Source of the DNA: Paenibacillus odorifer
Lineage (GTDB): Bacteria > Bacillota > Bacilli > Paenibacillales > Paenibacillaceae
Length of the DNA stretch: 64,000 nt
Direction of reading: 5' to 3'
NCBI RefSeq assembly: GCF_000758725.1
Contig: NZ_CP009428.1
Coordinates: forward strand, 4,340,001 to 4,404,000
In this document: positions 24,817-32,665 of the stretch, in pieces
Numbering within the stretch: the first letter of the stretch is position 1
Layout of the letters: each line of letters opens with the position of its first letter
Notes under the pieces: model-generated
What the model saw: the letters and a program-made list of their open reading frames with translations, nothing else
Database searches by the model: none
Told to the model about the DNA's origin: nothing
Program-made: the position numbers and the translations under genes

Positions 24817-26298
24817 CTATTGCCCCCCTGTAGCTAACGTCATGATTTTTTCTTGCGTAGCTTCTAGTTGTGATAGCTCTCCACTAATTTCCCCTTCATG
24901 AACCACTACGATCCGGTCGCTCATTCCTAAAACTTCAGGAAGCTCTGACGATACCATGATAATGGCGACTCCACGTTCCGTTAATTCGTTCATGAGCTGG
25001 TAGATCTCCCGTTTAGCTCCTACGTCCACTCCACGGGTAGGTTCATCGAGGATAAGCACACTTAAGCCAATCCCAATCCATTTGGCGATGACCACTTTTT
25101 GTTGATTCCCCCCGGATAAATTCCGGACCAAAGTGGAGGAAGACTGTGTCTTGATGTGCAGCCGTTTGATAAGTATGTCTACAAATTCTTGTTCTTTTTT
25201 ATCAATGATTACACCCTTAGGAGCGAAGCTATATAAATTTGTAAGGACCATATTGTCTCGAATAGAGAAATCAAGCACTAACCCTTCATCTTTCCGATCC
25301 TCCGTAACGAATCCTATCCCCACCTTCATCGCATCATTGGGATTTCGAATCGTGACCTTTTCTCCCCGTACCATAATCTCACCACGGTCTAACGATTCCA
25401 ATCCGAATAAGGTTCTCATCATTTCTGTTCGTCCAGATCCCATTAATCCTGAGAAGCCTAAGATCTCACCAGAACGAACGGAGAAATTAACATCTTTAAA
25501 TTGCCCTTTTTTCGTGGCATTTTTGACTTCAAGAACAACCTCTCCGGGTTTGGAGGTACGCTCAGGAAACCGGTCAGTTAATTCACGCCCTACCATCTTC
25601 CGAACTACATCATCGAAGTTAGTCTCTGGAATAGGCTTCGTGTCTACTGTTTTCCCATCTCGCATGACCGTTATTCGGTCACATATCGTAAAGATCTCTT
25701 CCATCCGGTGCGAAATATACACGATGGAGACGCCTTCCTTTTTAAGGGAAGTTATGACTTCGAACAATTTTTGGATTTCCCGTTCGGTTAATGCCGCTGT
25801 CGGTTCGTCCATGACGATAACTTTTGCATGAGTCATAAGCGCTTTTGCAATCTCAATCATCTGTTTCTCACCTACCGAACATTCCCCCGCCTCTTGATTT
25901 AAGGGAATCGTTACGGAGAGCTTGCGAAATTGTTCATTTGCTAACGCTTTCATCTCTTTCATATTTAAGATCCCTAGTTTGGAGGTTCGTTCCTTACCAA
26001 TAAACAGATTATCTAGAACCGTCATATCCGGCCACACGTTCAGCTCCTGATGGATAAAAGCGATCCCATAACGTTCAGCCTCTTTGGGATTATTAAAGTA
26101 TGTTTCCTGACCATCTATAGTAATGGTCCCTTGATCACGCTGATGCAGTCCAATCAGAATGTTCATCAGAGTAGACTTGCCTGCGCCATTTTCTCCCATT
26201 AGGGCATGAACTTCGCCATCCTTCAGTTCAAAATCCACACCCGTCAACACACGGTTAGCCCCAAAAGATTTATAAATATCTTTCATCGTAATGTGCAT
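24817..26298 (-). CDS. rbsA: Ribose ABC transporter ATP-binding protein
   Basis: A 493-aa protein of two fused ATPase domains, as usual for CUT2 sugar importers. Domain 1 has Walker A GENGAGKST, signature SVGEKQMIEIAKAL and Walker B VIVMDEPTAAL. Domain 2 has a degenerate Walker A (GLMGSGRTEMM), signature LSGGNQQKVVIAKW and Walker B VLILDEPTRGVD. It powers ribose uptake through RbsC. It lies 21 bases after rbsD. Confidence 0.97.
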   Translation of the reverse strand: MHITMKDIYKSFGANRVLTGVDFELKDGEVHALMGENGAGKSTLMNILIGLHQRDQGTITIDGQETYFNNPKEAERYGIAFIHQELNVWPDMTVLDNLFIGKERTSKLGILNMKEMKALANEQFRKLSVTIPLNQEAGECSVGEKQMIEIAKALMTHAKVIVMDEPTAALTEREIQKLFEVITSLKKEGVSIVYISHRMEEIFTICDRITVMRDGKTVDTKPIPETNFDDVVRKMVGRELTDRFPERTSKPGEVVLEVKNATKKGQFKDVNFSVRSGEILGFSGLMGSGRTEMMRTLFGLESLDRGEIMVRGEKVTIRNPNDAMKVGIGFVTEDRKDEGLVLDFSIRDNMVLTNLYSFAPKGVIIDKKEQEFVDILIKRLHIKTQSSSTLVRNLSGGNQQKVVIAKWIGIGLSVLILDEPTRGVDVGAKREIYQLMNELTERGVAIIMVSSELPEVLGMSDRIVVVHEGEISGELSQLEATQEKIMTLATGGQ

Positions 26299-26319
26299 AC
26301 GCTTTGAACCCCCTTTTTA

Positions 26320-26715
26320 TCAAAAATAGACCCCGGCTTGTAAAATACAATTTGCATAAGGCTTAGCTTCCCCCGTACGAATGATGACCTTCGCATGCTG
26401 GGTTAACCATTTAAATTGTTCATGTGAAATCGCCTCTATAGGTATTTCCTTAAATTTGTCATTCAAGTATTCAGAGGTATCTTTATTTTTTTCAGCTAAT
26501 TCCTCTGCTACGATAACTTTCTCAATGACCATATCCTCTGAAATGATTTCGACAAGCTCTTGGAAGCTGGGAACTCCCAATTTAAGTGCTAAATCAATCT
26601 TTGGAACACCAGGTGGAACGGGTAATCCAATATCAGCAATGACAATCGTATCGGTGTGGCCTAAATCAGTAAGCACTTTGGAAATATGACTGTTTAAGAT
26701 TCCTTGTTTTTTCAT
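26320..26715 (-). CDS. rbsD: D-ribose pyranase
   Basis: A 131-aa enzyme that interconverts beta-pyranose and beta-furanose ribose so that RbsK gets its substrate. The catalytic His lies in LGHTDTIVIADIGLPVP; the conserved C terminus is TGEAKPYANCILQAGVYF. Full length for RbsD. The start has GGAGGTGAGTCTTTAATT upstream and sits two bases from the rbsK stop. Confidence 0.96.
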   Translation of the reverse strand: MKKQGILNSHISKVLTDLGHTDTIVIADIGLPVPPGVPKIDLALKLGVPSFQELVEIISEDMVIEKVIVAEELAEKNKDTSEYLNDKFKEIPIEAISHEQFKWLTQHAKVIIRTGEAKPYANCILQAGVYF

Positions 26716-26717
26716 AA

Positions 26718-27596
26718 TTAAAGACTCACCTCCACCTCTACTCTTGTTGGCATGCCACCTTGGGCACCAAATTTTGTGACGGATAAAGAAGCCGCGCGAT
26801 TGGCAAACTTTACACTAGTTCGAATAGACTTGCCTTCAGCTAGAGCAACAGCAAATGCCGCATTAAAAGTATCTCCTGCTCCAGTGGTATCTATAGCATT
26901 CACTTTATAGGTGGGAACTAAAACTTCCTGTTTACCATCGTAATAACGCACACCATTGCTGCCCTCGGTAATAAATAACTTATTGGGATATTTGCGTAAA
27001 GCTTCAGCAGTACTCATCTCAGGAAATAATATTGCACATTCATGTTCATTGGGTGTTAAATAGGTGGCATTGTTTATAATCGTTTCACTGATAGGACGAG
27101 CAGGTGCTGGGTTAAGCAACATAGGCACATTGAATTTGTGGCAAATCTCACTTACAAAAGACACCGTTTCTTCCGGAATTTCTTGTTGGATTAATACCAT
27201 GTCAGAGCCTTTAATATTCTCAAGTGCCCGTTCAACCAAAGCAGGAGTAACTAAATCATTGGCTCCTTTTACAACGATAATGCTATTATCACCTTCCGCT
27301 AAAATGATGTGGGCTGTGCCACTTTCGGCATGTGTAACCGGTTCCACATTGGCGGTAAAAACGCGATTCTTTTTCAGATTATCCATGATAGCGGTACCAT
27401 AGAAATCATCACCTACACAACCAACCATCGTAACTTCTGCTCCAAGACGGGCAGCAGCGACTGCTTGGTTCGCGCCCTTACCGCCCGGAACGGTGGAGAA
27501 TTGTTCTCCAAGCACAGTCTCACCCGCGTGAGGTCGCTTATTCGAAGTCACTACTAAATCCATTGAACAGCTGCCAATTACACAAATCTTAGCCAT
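26718..27596 (-). CDS. rbsK: Ribokinase
   Basis: A 292-aa PfkB-family kinase that makes ribose 5-phosphate. Motif 1 is TVPGGKGANQAVAAARLGA, motif 2 is AIDTTGAGDTFNAAFAVAL with the anion hole and catalytic Asp, and the N-terminal SMDLVV strand contacts sugar. Three start codons are clustered (TTG 27605, ATG 27602, ATG 27596); GAGAAAGG is best spaced for the last, which also begins at the conserved MAKICVIG. Confidence 0.96.
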   Translation of the reverse strand: MAKICVIGSCSMDLVVTSNKRPHAGETVLGEQFSTVPGGKGANQAVAAARLGAEVTMVGCVGDDFYGTAIMDNLKKNRVFTANVEPVTHAESGTAHIILAEGDNSIIVVKGANDLVTPALVERALENIKGSDMVLIQQEIPEETVSFVSEICHKFNVPMLLNPAPARPISETIINNATYLTPNEHECAILFPEMSTAEALRKYPNKLFITEGSNGVRYYDGKQEVLVPTYKVNAIDTTGAGDTFNAAFAVALAEGKSIRTSVKFANRAASLSVTKFGAQGGMPTRVEVEVSL

Positions 27597-27623
27597 TTTC
27601 ATCAACCTTTCTCATGTTGTCAT

Positions 27624-28604
27624 CTATTCTTTACTTCTTGTAGTTTCCCGCTCCACAAAGCTAACGGGTAGTTGAATAATCTTCTCTTCCACCTTATCTT
27701 GCTCAATTAGCTTAATAAGTAAACCCGCCGCTTCTCTACCCATATCATGTGCCGGCTGGCGAATGGTGGATAAAGCAGGTGACAACAAGCTGCTAAGCGG
27801 GATATCATCGAATCCGATGATTTGCAGATCCTGCGGCACTCTTTTACCTAAACGATGTGCTTCATGAATGACTGCCGTCGCGACAATATCATTACTGGCA
27901 ATTACGCCATCTGTATCTATATATTTAGCAAATAACTCCACAGCCCATTGTTCTGCTACTGTATGGGAGAAGGATGAAGTTTGGATCACATTATAGCTGA
28001 TTCCCATTTCATTAAGTACTTCAATCGCCCCAAGAAATCGATCTTGTGCAGGTTTGATATGCGCCGGTCCTTGTATGACTGTGATTTTTTTGCTTCCCCG
28101 TGCGATAATCTCTTGTGCTGCAAGACGTCCGCCCTTTTTGCCATCTGCGTATACGGAAGGGCTATCGTTAGAAGTACGGTCCAGAAATACGACCGGAATT
28201 TTCAAGTTAGAATAAACGTCGCTCTCAGGGAAGTTGGTTGACGATATCATGCCAATGACATTATTTTGGATAAAGGTTTGAATATAATCCATCTCTTTGT
28301 CCTCGTTCTCATCACTATTGCCAAAGATGATCCGATAACCTTGCTCCTGCATCCGATCCTCTATCCCCCGCGCTAACTGCGGGAAGAAGGGGTTGGTAAT
28401 ATCAGGCAAGAGCAGCCCGATTAATTTAGATTTCCGCTTGTACAATGATCTTGCAACCTCATTAGGGGTATAATTCATTTCTTTGATCGCTGCCTCAACC
28501 TTTTTGCGAGTATCGATATTCACATATCCAGATTCATTTATAACCCGTGAGACTGTTGCTACCGAAACTCCAGCTATTTTTGCGACATCTTTGATCGTCA
28601 TCAT
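27624..28604 (-). CDS. rbsR: LacI-family repressor of the ribose operon
   Basis: A 326-aa repressor: HTH TIKDVAKIAGVSVATVSRVIN at the N terminus, hinge YTPNEVARSLYKRKSKLIGLLLP, then a type I periplasmic-binding fold with IIGFDDIPLSSLLSPALSTIRQP near residue 270. It is the first gene of rbsRKDACB. A 14-bp palindrome lies 21 bases upstream, so autoregulation by RbsR, and by CcpA because the site also fits the cre consensus, is likely. Tandem ATGs at 28604 and 28601; GGGGGATG lies upstream. Confidence 0.95.
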   Translation of the reverse strand: MMTIKDVAKIAGVSVATVSRVINESGYVNIDTRKKVEAAIKEMNYTPNEVARSLYKRKSKLIGLLLPDITNPFFPQLARGIEDRMQEQGYRIIFGNSDENEDKEMDYIQTFIQNNVIGMISSTNFPESDVYSNLKIPVVFLDRTSNDSPSVYADGKKGGRLAAQEIIARGSKKITVIQGPAHIKPAQDRFLGAIEVLNEMGISYNVIQTSSFSHTVAEQWAVELFAKYIDTDGVIASNDIVATAVIHEAHRLGKRVPQDLQIIGFDDIPLSSLLSPALSTIRQPAHDMGREAAGLLIKLIEQDKVEEKIIQLPVSFVERETTRSKE

Positions 28605-28625
28605 TCTTTAATTCATCCCCCAATG

Positions 28626-28639
28626 TGTAACCGGTTACA
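28626..28639. promoter_or_regulatory. RbsR operator / cre-like palindrome
   Basis: TGTAACCGGTTACA is a perfect 14-bp palindrome centred on CG, the LacI-family form. It also satisfies the catabolite-response consensus TGNAANCGNWNNCA. It lies 16 bases downstream of the -10 element, where bound repressor would block transcription. Confidence 0.85.
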
Positions 28640-28654
28640 TGTATTACATAAATT

Positions 28655-28683
28655 AGATTATCACATAACCTTTTCATTTACAA
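28655..28683 (-). promoter_or_regulatory. Putative sigma-A promoter of the rbs operon
   Basis: Minus strand: -35 TTGTAA (28678-28683), 17-bp spacer, -10 TAATCT (28655-28660) with TGTG just before it. It sits directly upstream of the operator. Confidence 0.65.
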
Positions 28684-28751
28684 ATCTTTTTTTTGATCAT
28701 AAAGCTAACAAAAGATACCAATTATATATCGATATCTTTTGTTATTTGAAT

Positions 28752-29219
28752 TTATTTATCTGCAAAGCGATTTAATAATTTTATTGTATTGAAGTGCATA
28801 CCTTCATGGTAAAGTGTGAAATTTATGAATTCACCGATTGAATTTAAGGTTAATCCACTTCCTGTTGTAAGAGGGGTTACTTGCTCACTTAAGCGATTGT
28901 GAAAAGCTTCCTGGATCCGTTTGGGTTGCTCCGTAAACATCTCAAGTAAAACTTCAAGCGTTGGCGGTTCCTCATTCCACTCGGCTGGTTTAGTCCCTTT
29001 CGCAAATAAGCGTTCAAAGCTTGCCGGCAATTGCATAAGCTCCCTAGCAGAATGAAAGGCAAACTTCTCTTGCACCAAATAAATATGTCCCAAGTTCCAG
29101 CGGATATTGTTATTAAAACCTTCTGGAATACTATCTAAAATTTCCTCAGATAGTCCCTCGACAGCACGCACAGTAACACTACGCACAAACTTAAGTTGTT
29201 TGAATATGATTTGATCCAT
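28752..29219 (-). CDS. DinB-family protein
   Basis: A 155-aa four-helix-bundle DinB/YfiT-like protein. Potential metal-ligand His residues are in WNLGHIYLVQEKFAF and NFTLYHEGMHFNTIKLL. The superfamily includes DNA-damage-induced proteins and bacillithiol or mycothiol transferases; the function here is unknown. AGGAGGGGTCATA precedes the ATG. Single gene. Confidence 0.85.
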   Translation of the reverse strand: MDQIIFKQLKFVRSVTVRAVEGLSEEILDSIPEGFNNNIRWNLGHIYLVQEKFAFHSARELMQLPASFERLFAKGTKPAEWNEEPPTLEVLLEMFTEQPKRIQEAFHNRLSEQVTPLTTGSGLTLNSIGEFINFTLYHEGMHFNTIKLLNRFADK

Positions 29220-29279
29220 TATGACCCCTCCTAACTTTTATCCATAGTTTACCATAAGCTTATCTTTAATTTCCTAATA

Positions 29280-30182
29280 TTATTTTAAACTTAATTGTTT
29301 CATAACGAGCGTAATAAACGACTGCATATAGCTTTCTTGAAGTTCCTTCTTTCTGTAACCCATCCATATCGAATGCTTGGAGACTACATTTTCTACTGCT
29401 ACATTAGCTAATGTTCCCTGATCAAGATAAGGTTTCGCCAACAAAGCGGATACATAACTAATTCCATAACCGGCAATCACAGCTTGAATAACTTCATTCA
29501 CTCCATTAAATTGAAGCCCAATCGTTGGTTGCTGTACACTTCTTTCTTCACACAACCGGACAAGCCGCTCTCTGGCTGCACTGCCCTCTTCTCTCATAAT
29601 AAATGCTTCAGACATCACTTCTTCAAAGCTAACCTGCTGATTGGCAAAAGGGTGATGGGAAGAAACCACGAATACATACTCGTCCCTATATAACTCCCGA
29701 TGTTCGAACACTCCTGTATTATGCGAAGGAAACTCCATATCACTGTAAATCGCCACGTCTGCTTCAAAATTATTCAATTTTTCCATGACTCCATGAGAAT
29801 TAGTAGTAGTGATCTGAATGTTAACTTCCGGAAAAGATTGTTTAAATAATGACGCCCACCGGGGAATGAGGATGCTTGTCGCCAAATAATTACCTGCAAT
29901 CCGCAGATTCCCCTCAGGAAATTTGTGATAGTCTTCAATGATTTGCTGGACTTGATCACCCATGGCAAAAAACTTCTCAAGAGGTTCGATTAACCTTTTT
30001 CCTAAAGGGGTGAGCACCATCCTCTTTCCTTTAATTTCAAATAACAAAATATGATTCTCCCGTTCAAACTTACGGATTTGCGCTGATATAGCGGGTTGAC
30101 TGATATGCAAACGTTCAGAGGCTTTGGTCACACTACCTGTGATCGCAACGTAATAAAACAATTTTAATACATGATAGTTCAT
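29280..30182 (-). CDS. LysR-family transcriptional regulator
   Basis: A 300-aa LysR regulator. The N-terminal winged helix is LKLFYYVAITGSVTKASERLHISQPAISAQIRKFE; the C-terminal co-inducer domain runs from about residue 90 (GNLRIAGNYLATSILIPRWA) and includes VIQAVIAGYGISYVSALLAKPYL. It resembles CysL/YwfK-type regulators of Bacillus in the N-terminal part, but the target cannot be fixed. It is divergent from the phosphatase gene at 30341 across 158 AT-rich bases, which may contain a shared control region. Confidence 0.92.
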   Translation of the reverse strand: MNYHVLKLFYYVAITGSVTKASERLHISQPAISAQIRKFERENHILLFEIKGKRMVLTPLGKRLIEPLEKFFAMGDQVQQIIEDYHKFPEGNLRIAGNYLATSILIPRWASLFKQSFPEVNIQITTTNSHGVMEKLNNFEADVAIYSDMEFPSHNTGVFEHRELYRDEYVFVVSSHHPFANQQVSFEEVMSEAFIMREEGSAARERLVRLCEERSVQQPTIGLQFNGVNEVIQAVIAGYGISYVSALLAKPYLDQGTLANVAVENVVSKHSIWMGYRKKELQESYMQSFITLVMKQLSLK

Positions 30183-30340
30183 CGTGATCTCTTCCTCACT
30201 TCATAAAATAATATCTGTATTCGCCGCTTATCCTCAGTCATTTTACTATAACTATACATTATGGATGTTAACTATTATATATTGTTTATTTATATTTATT
30301 TCTTTTATACTTACAACTATTCATAAGGGAGGTTTTGTTA

Positions 30341-30958
30341 ATGACAAAGACAGTATTATACTTAACCCGCCACGGGCAAACAGAATGGAATTTACAAAAA
30401 CGAATGCAAGGGCATCAAAATTCTGCGCTTACAGCCTTGGGCGAACAGCAGGCCGAATGGTTAAGGGATCGTTTGCAAGTAGAAAACTTAGGCGCAATTT
30501 ATTCTAGTACTAGTCCAAGAGCATTGCATACTGCGCAGATTTTACGGGGAAAGCGGAGTTTACCTATTCAACAGCAAGTTTCTTTAATGGAAATAAACAT
30601 GGGGAGCTGGGAAGGAATGAATACGGATCAGATACAACTAGAATCCCCTTTACAATATTCCCATTTTTTCACCAGACCCGATCTATATATTCCTCTAACC
30701 TCAGGTGAGACTTATAAGCAGCTTGAAGGAAGAGTAGTGCCGACAATGGAGCGCATCATAAACGATAACGTAGGGCTAGAGGTGCTCATCGTCACCCATC
30801 GGATGACTTTAAAAGTCATTATGGCTTATTTTCTTAATAAATCATTGCAGGAAATAGGGGAGTTACCGGATATTCTCTCTACTGCATTATGTAAAGTAAC
30901 CCTAACTGATAACAATACAACCATCGATCTGTATGGAGATACTTCACATTATCAATGA
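30341..30958 (+). CDS. Histidine-phosphatase (phosphoglycerate-mutase-like) protein
   Basis: A 205-aa enzyme of the histidine phosphatase superfamily, branch 1. The phosphorylated His is in YLTRHGQTEWNLQKRMQG, the second Arg in STSPRALHTAQIL, the catalytic Glu in EINMGSWEGM and the second His in VLIVTHRMTLKVIMAYFL (THR replaces the common THG). Likely a broad phosphatase such as PhoE or CobC-like. GGGAGGTTTTGTTA precedes the ATG at 30341; an in-frame start two codons earlier is less well spaced. Confidence 0.9.
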   Translation: MTKTVLYLTRHGQTEWNLQKRMQGHQNSALTALGEQQAEWLRDRLQVENLGAIYSSTSPRALHTAQILRGKRSLPIQQQVSLMEINMGSWEGMNTDQIQLESPLQYSHFFTRPDLYIPLTSGETYKQLEGRVVPTMERIINDNVGLEVLIVTHRMTLKVIMAYFLNKSLQEIGELPDILSTALCKVTLTDNNTTIDLYGDTSHYQ

Positions 30959-30975
30959 CTATGTATTAAAAAAAT

Positions 30976-31010
30976 AAAAAGGTAACTCCGATTAACGGGG
31001 CTACCTTTTT
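30976..31010. terminator. Bidirectional terminator
   Basis: AAAAAGGTAACTCCG pairs with CGGGGCTACCTTTTT around ATTAA. It lies between the convergent phosphatase and 81-aa genes. Confidence 0.88.
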
Positions 31011-31021
31011 AGCGTTCAACA

Positions 31022-31267
31022 TTAAATATCCACACTTTTGATTATAAAACTGCGTACCTTCATCCATTTGCCTGAAATGAATTCATCAATCGTTTTCGTC
31101 TTTGGTCTAACGCAAAAACGGTGTTTTGCCCCTTTATCAAAGCCCACAGCTTCAAAAATTAGGCTGTCCCCTATTTGCTCCTTGAAGAACACCTGCTTTA
31201 ATCCCAACCTATTTAACATTTCAAGCTTTACGCTCTCAATATATGTGCGCGAATACTCCTTAGACAT
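31022..31267 (-). CDS. Small unknown soluble protein (81 aa)
   Basis: A hydrophilic protein with mixed helix/strand character (VKLEMLNRLGLKQVFFKEQI, SLIFEAVGFDKGAKHRFCV). No signal peptide or recognised motif. The strong ribosome site AGGAGGAACACAT before the ATG and the terminator after the stop support a real gene. Confidence 0.65.
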   Translation of the reverse strand: MSKEYSRTYIESVKLEMLNRLGLKQVFFKEQIGDSLIFEAVGFDKGAKHRFCVRPKTKTIDEFISGKWMKVRSFIIKSVDI

Positions 31268-31344
31268 ATGTGTTCCTCCTAGTAGTGGTAGTAATATTAT
31301 AAGTCAATAGGAAGAAAATCAACAATAGTTCATATATTCATCAT

Positions 31345-31404
31345 CCACAAAAAAACAACCAGGCAGCAATTCTCCGTTATTGGAGGTTCGCTGACTGGTG
31401 TTTT
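31345..31404. terminator. Compound hairpin, unassigned terminator
   Basis: ACCAG/CTGGT, CAGC/GCTG and CTCC/GGAG pair in a nested stem; A7 on the left gives a minus-strand T tract, TTTTGGG on the right. It lies just upstream of the 81-aa gene and would end minus-strand transcription coming from the 31930 lipoprotein gene. Confidence 0.55.
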
Positions 31405-31929
31405 GGGTCTGTTGTGATTTGCTTGATAGGTTATGAGCTAAGCTTAATCATTCGTAGCTTTCGGATAACCACTCCGTTGTAGCGCACTATCTTGATATAT
31501 CTGTAAGATAACTGCATTCTATACACTTATTCGATATCCACAAGGGCTAATTCTAACTTTAAGTGTATTCTATACAATTAAAAACTAGAGAAATAGCCTA
31601 TAGAGTATTAAATCAGGAAAATAGATGTACAAAATACAGCTATTTTCATTGGCCGGGCGTTTTGAGCATTTTAGTTGTACAAAATACAGTTAAAACCATC
31701 TACTGTACACTTCAATGTTTCATACTCCATTACTTCATACTCCAATAATTCACTGCTTCAATACTCCATTACTTGTTACTTCAAAGCCGTTGGCTCTCAT
31801 ATGGTAACTAGATGGGGTGTAGTCCATTATGAGTCAGCCCATTCATTACTGATTCCTTTTGCCTATCCTATCCGGATAATTCTATCTATTTAGTCCTTCT
31901 ACTTCTACCTAATCGAAATCATCACTAAC
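31405..31929. repeat. Gene-free stretch with repeated TATAC/TACAAAATAC motifs
   Basis: No convincing gene in 525 bases. Four related motifs recur: GCATTCTATACAC (31515), GTATTCTATACAA (31563), TGTACAAAATACAG (31624) and TGTACAAAATACAG (31674). A second short repeat, ATACTCCATTACTT, occurs at about 31727 and 31773. The two plus-strand ORFs here overlap these motifs and lack ribosome sites. It looks like an intergenic repeat element rather than coding sequence. Confidence 0.5.
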
Positions 31930-32481
31930 TTATTTAACTTCAGTTGCCCCAGTCACTTTACCTTCAATCCCTGCAGTTGCTTTCATATCTTCGTTTGCGA
32001 AGTAAAGATTTCCATCAATAGTCGAAGTTTCATGCAGATTAAATCCGTTCGCATCTACATAAACATCACCTTTAATGGTTCCGCCTTGAACTCGTAAATT
32101 TTCACTTTGTACAGTTAACTTAGGTACAGTGAGTGTGTAATTGGCAGTAACTTTGTGATCAGCGTCTTGGGCATAAAGAGCAATCTTACGGTAGATGTCG
32201 CCGTCTGCGGCCCCTTTATCATGGAATTCGCCTTCAACAACAACATCTTGGGCAATGGTCACATCATTTAGAATGGCAATAATCCAGTTTCCATCTTTAC
32301 TTACAGCCTTGGTAAACGCATCTGCTTGATTTACGATTGAAGCTGTAGTAACTGCATCCGTTTGCTCTGTTGCTGGAGTCGTAGTAGCCGCTGAATTAGT
32401 TGCATTATTATTATTCGCACCACAACCAGACAAGACTGCAACCGAGACGCCTGCTACTAACATCATTTTAAATAACTTCAT
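31930..32481 (-). CDS. Lipoprotein with beta-solenoid-like body
   Basis: A 183-aa lipoprotein: signal peptide MKLFKMMLVAGVSVAVLSG with lipobox Cys20, an Asn/Ala/Thr-rich linker to about residue 45, then a body of short repeats ending in TLTVPKLTVQSENLRVQGG, TIKGDVYVDANGF and TIDGNLYFANEDM. The repeats resemble the right-handed beta-helix rungs of polymer-forming cell-surface proteins. Function unknown. AGGAGGATTTAAA precedes the ATG. Single gene. Confidence 0.78.
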   Translation of the reverse strand: MKLFKMMLVAGVSVAVLSGCGANNNNATNSAATTTPATEQTDAVTTASIVNQADAFTKAVSKDGNWIIAILNDVTIAQDVVVEGEFHDKGAADGDIYRKIALYAQDADHKVTANYTLTVPKLTVQSENLRVQGGTIKGDVYVDANGFNLHETSTIDGNLYFANEDMKATAGIEGKVTGATEVK

Positions 32482-32606
32482 TTTAAATCCTCCTTGTTTT
32501 TGATTATAAATTAATTATATATTAAAATTTTTAATAAAAAGGTGAAAATTTTCACAATATTGTGTCGTTATCTGAAGCGGTTTCACAAAGGTGATTAATT
32601 CCATAC

Positions 32607-32640
32607 AAAAAGGACACTCCCAATAACTGCGGAAGTATCC
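32607..32640 (-). terminator. Terminator after the oligopeptide-binding gene
   Basis: On the minus strand GGATACTTCC pairs with GGGAGTGTCC (with G-U pairs), followed by TTTTTG, 26 bases after the stop at 32666. Confidence 0.75.
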
Positions 32641-32665
32641 TCATAGTCTTTATTACTATAATTTT

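Noticed and set aside
31563..31893. Two plus-strand ORFs in the gene-free stretch
   Set aside because: No ribosome sites, unusual composition and overlap with repeated motifs.
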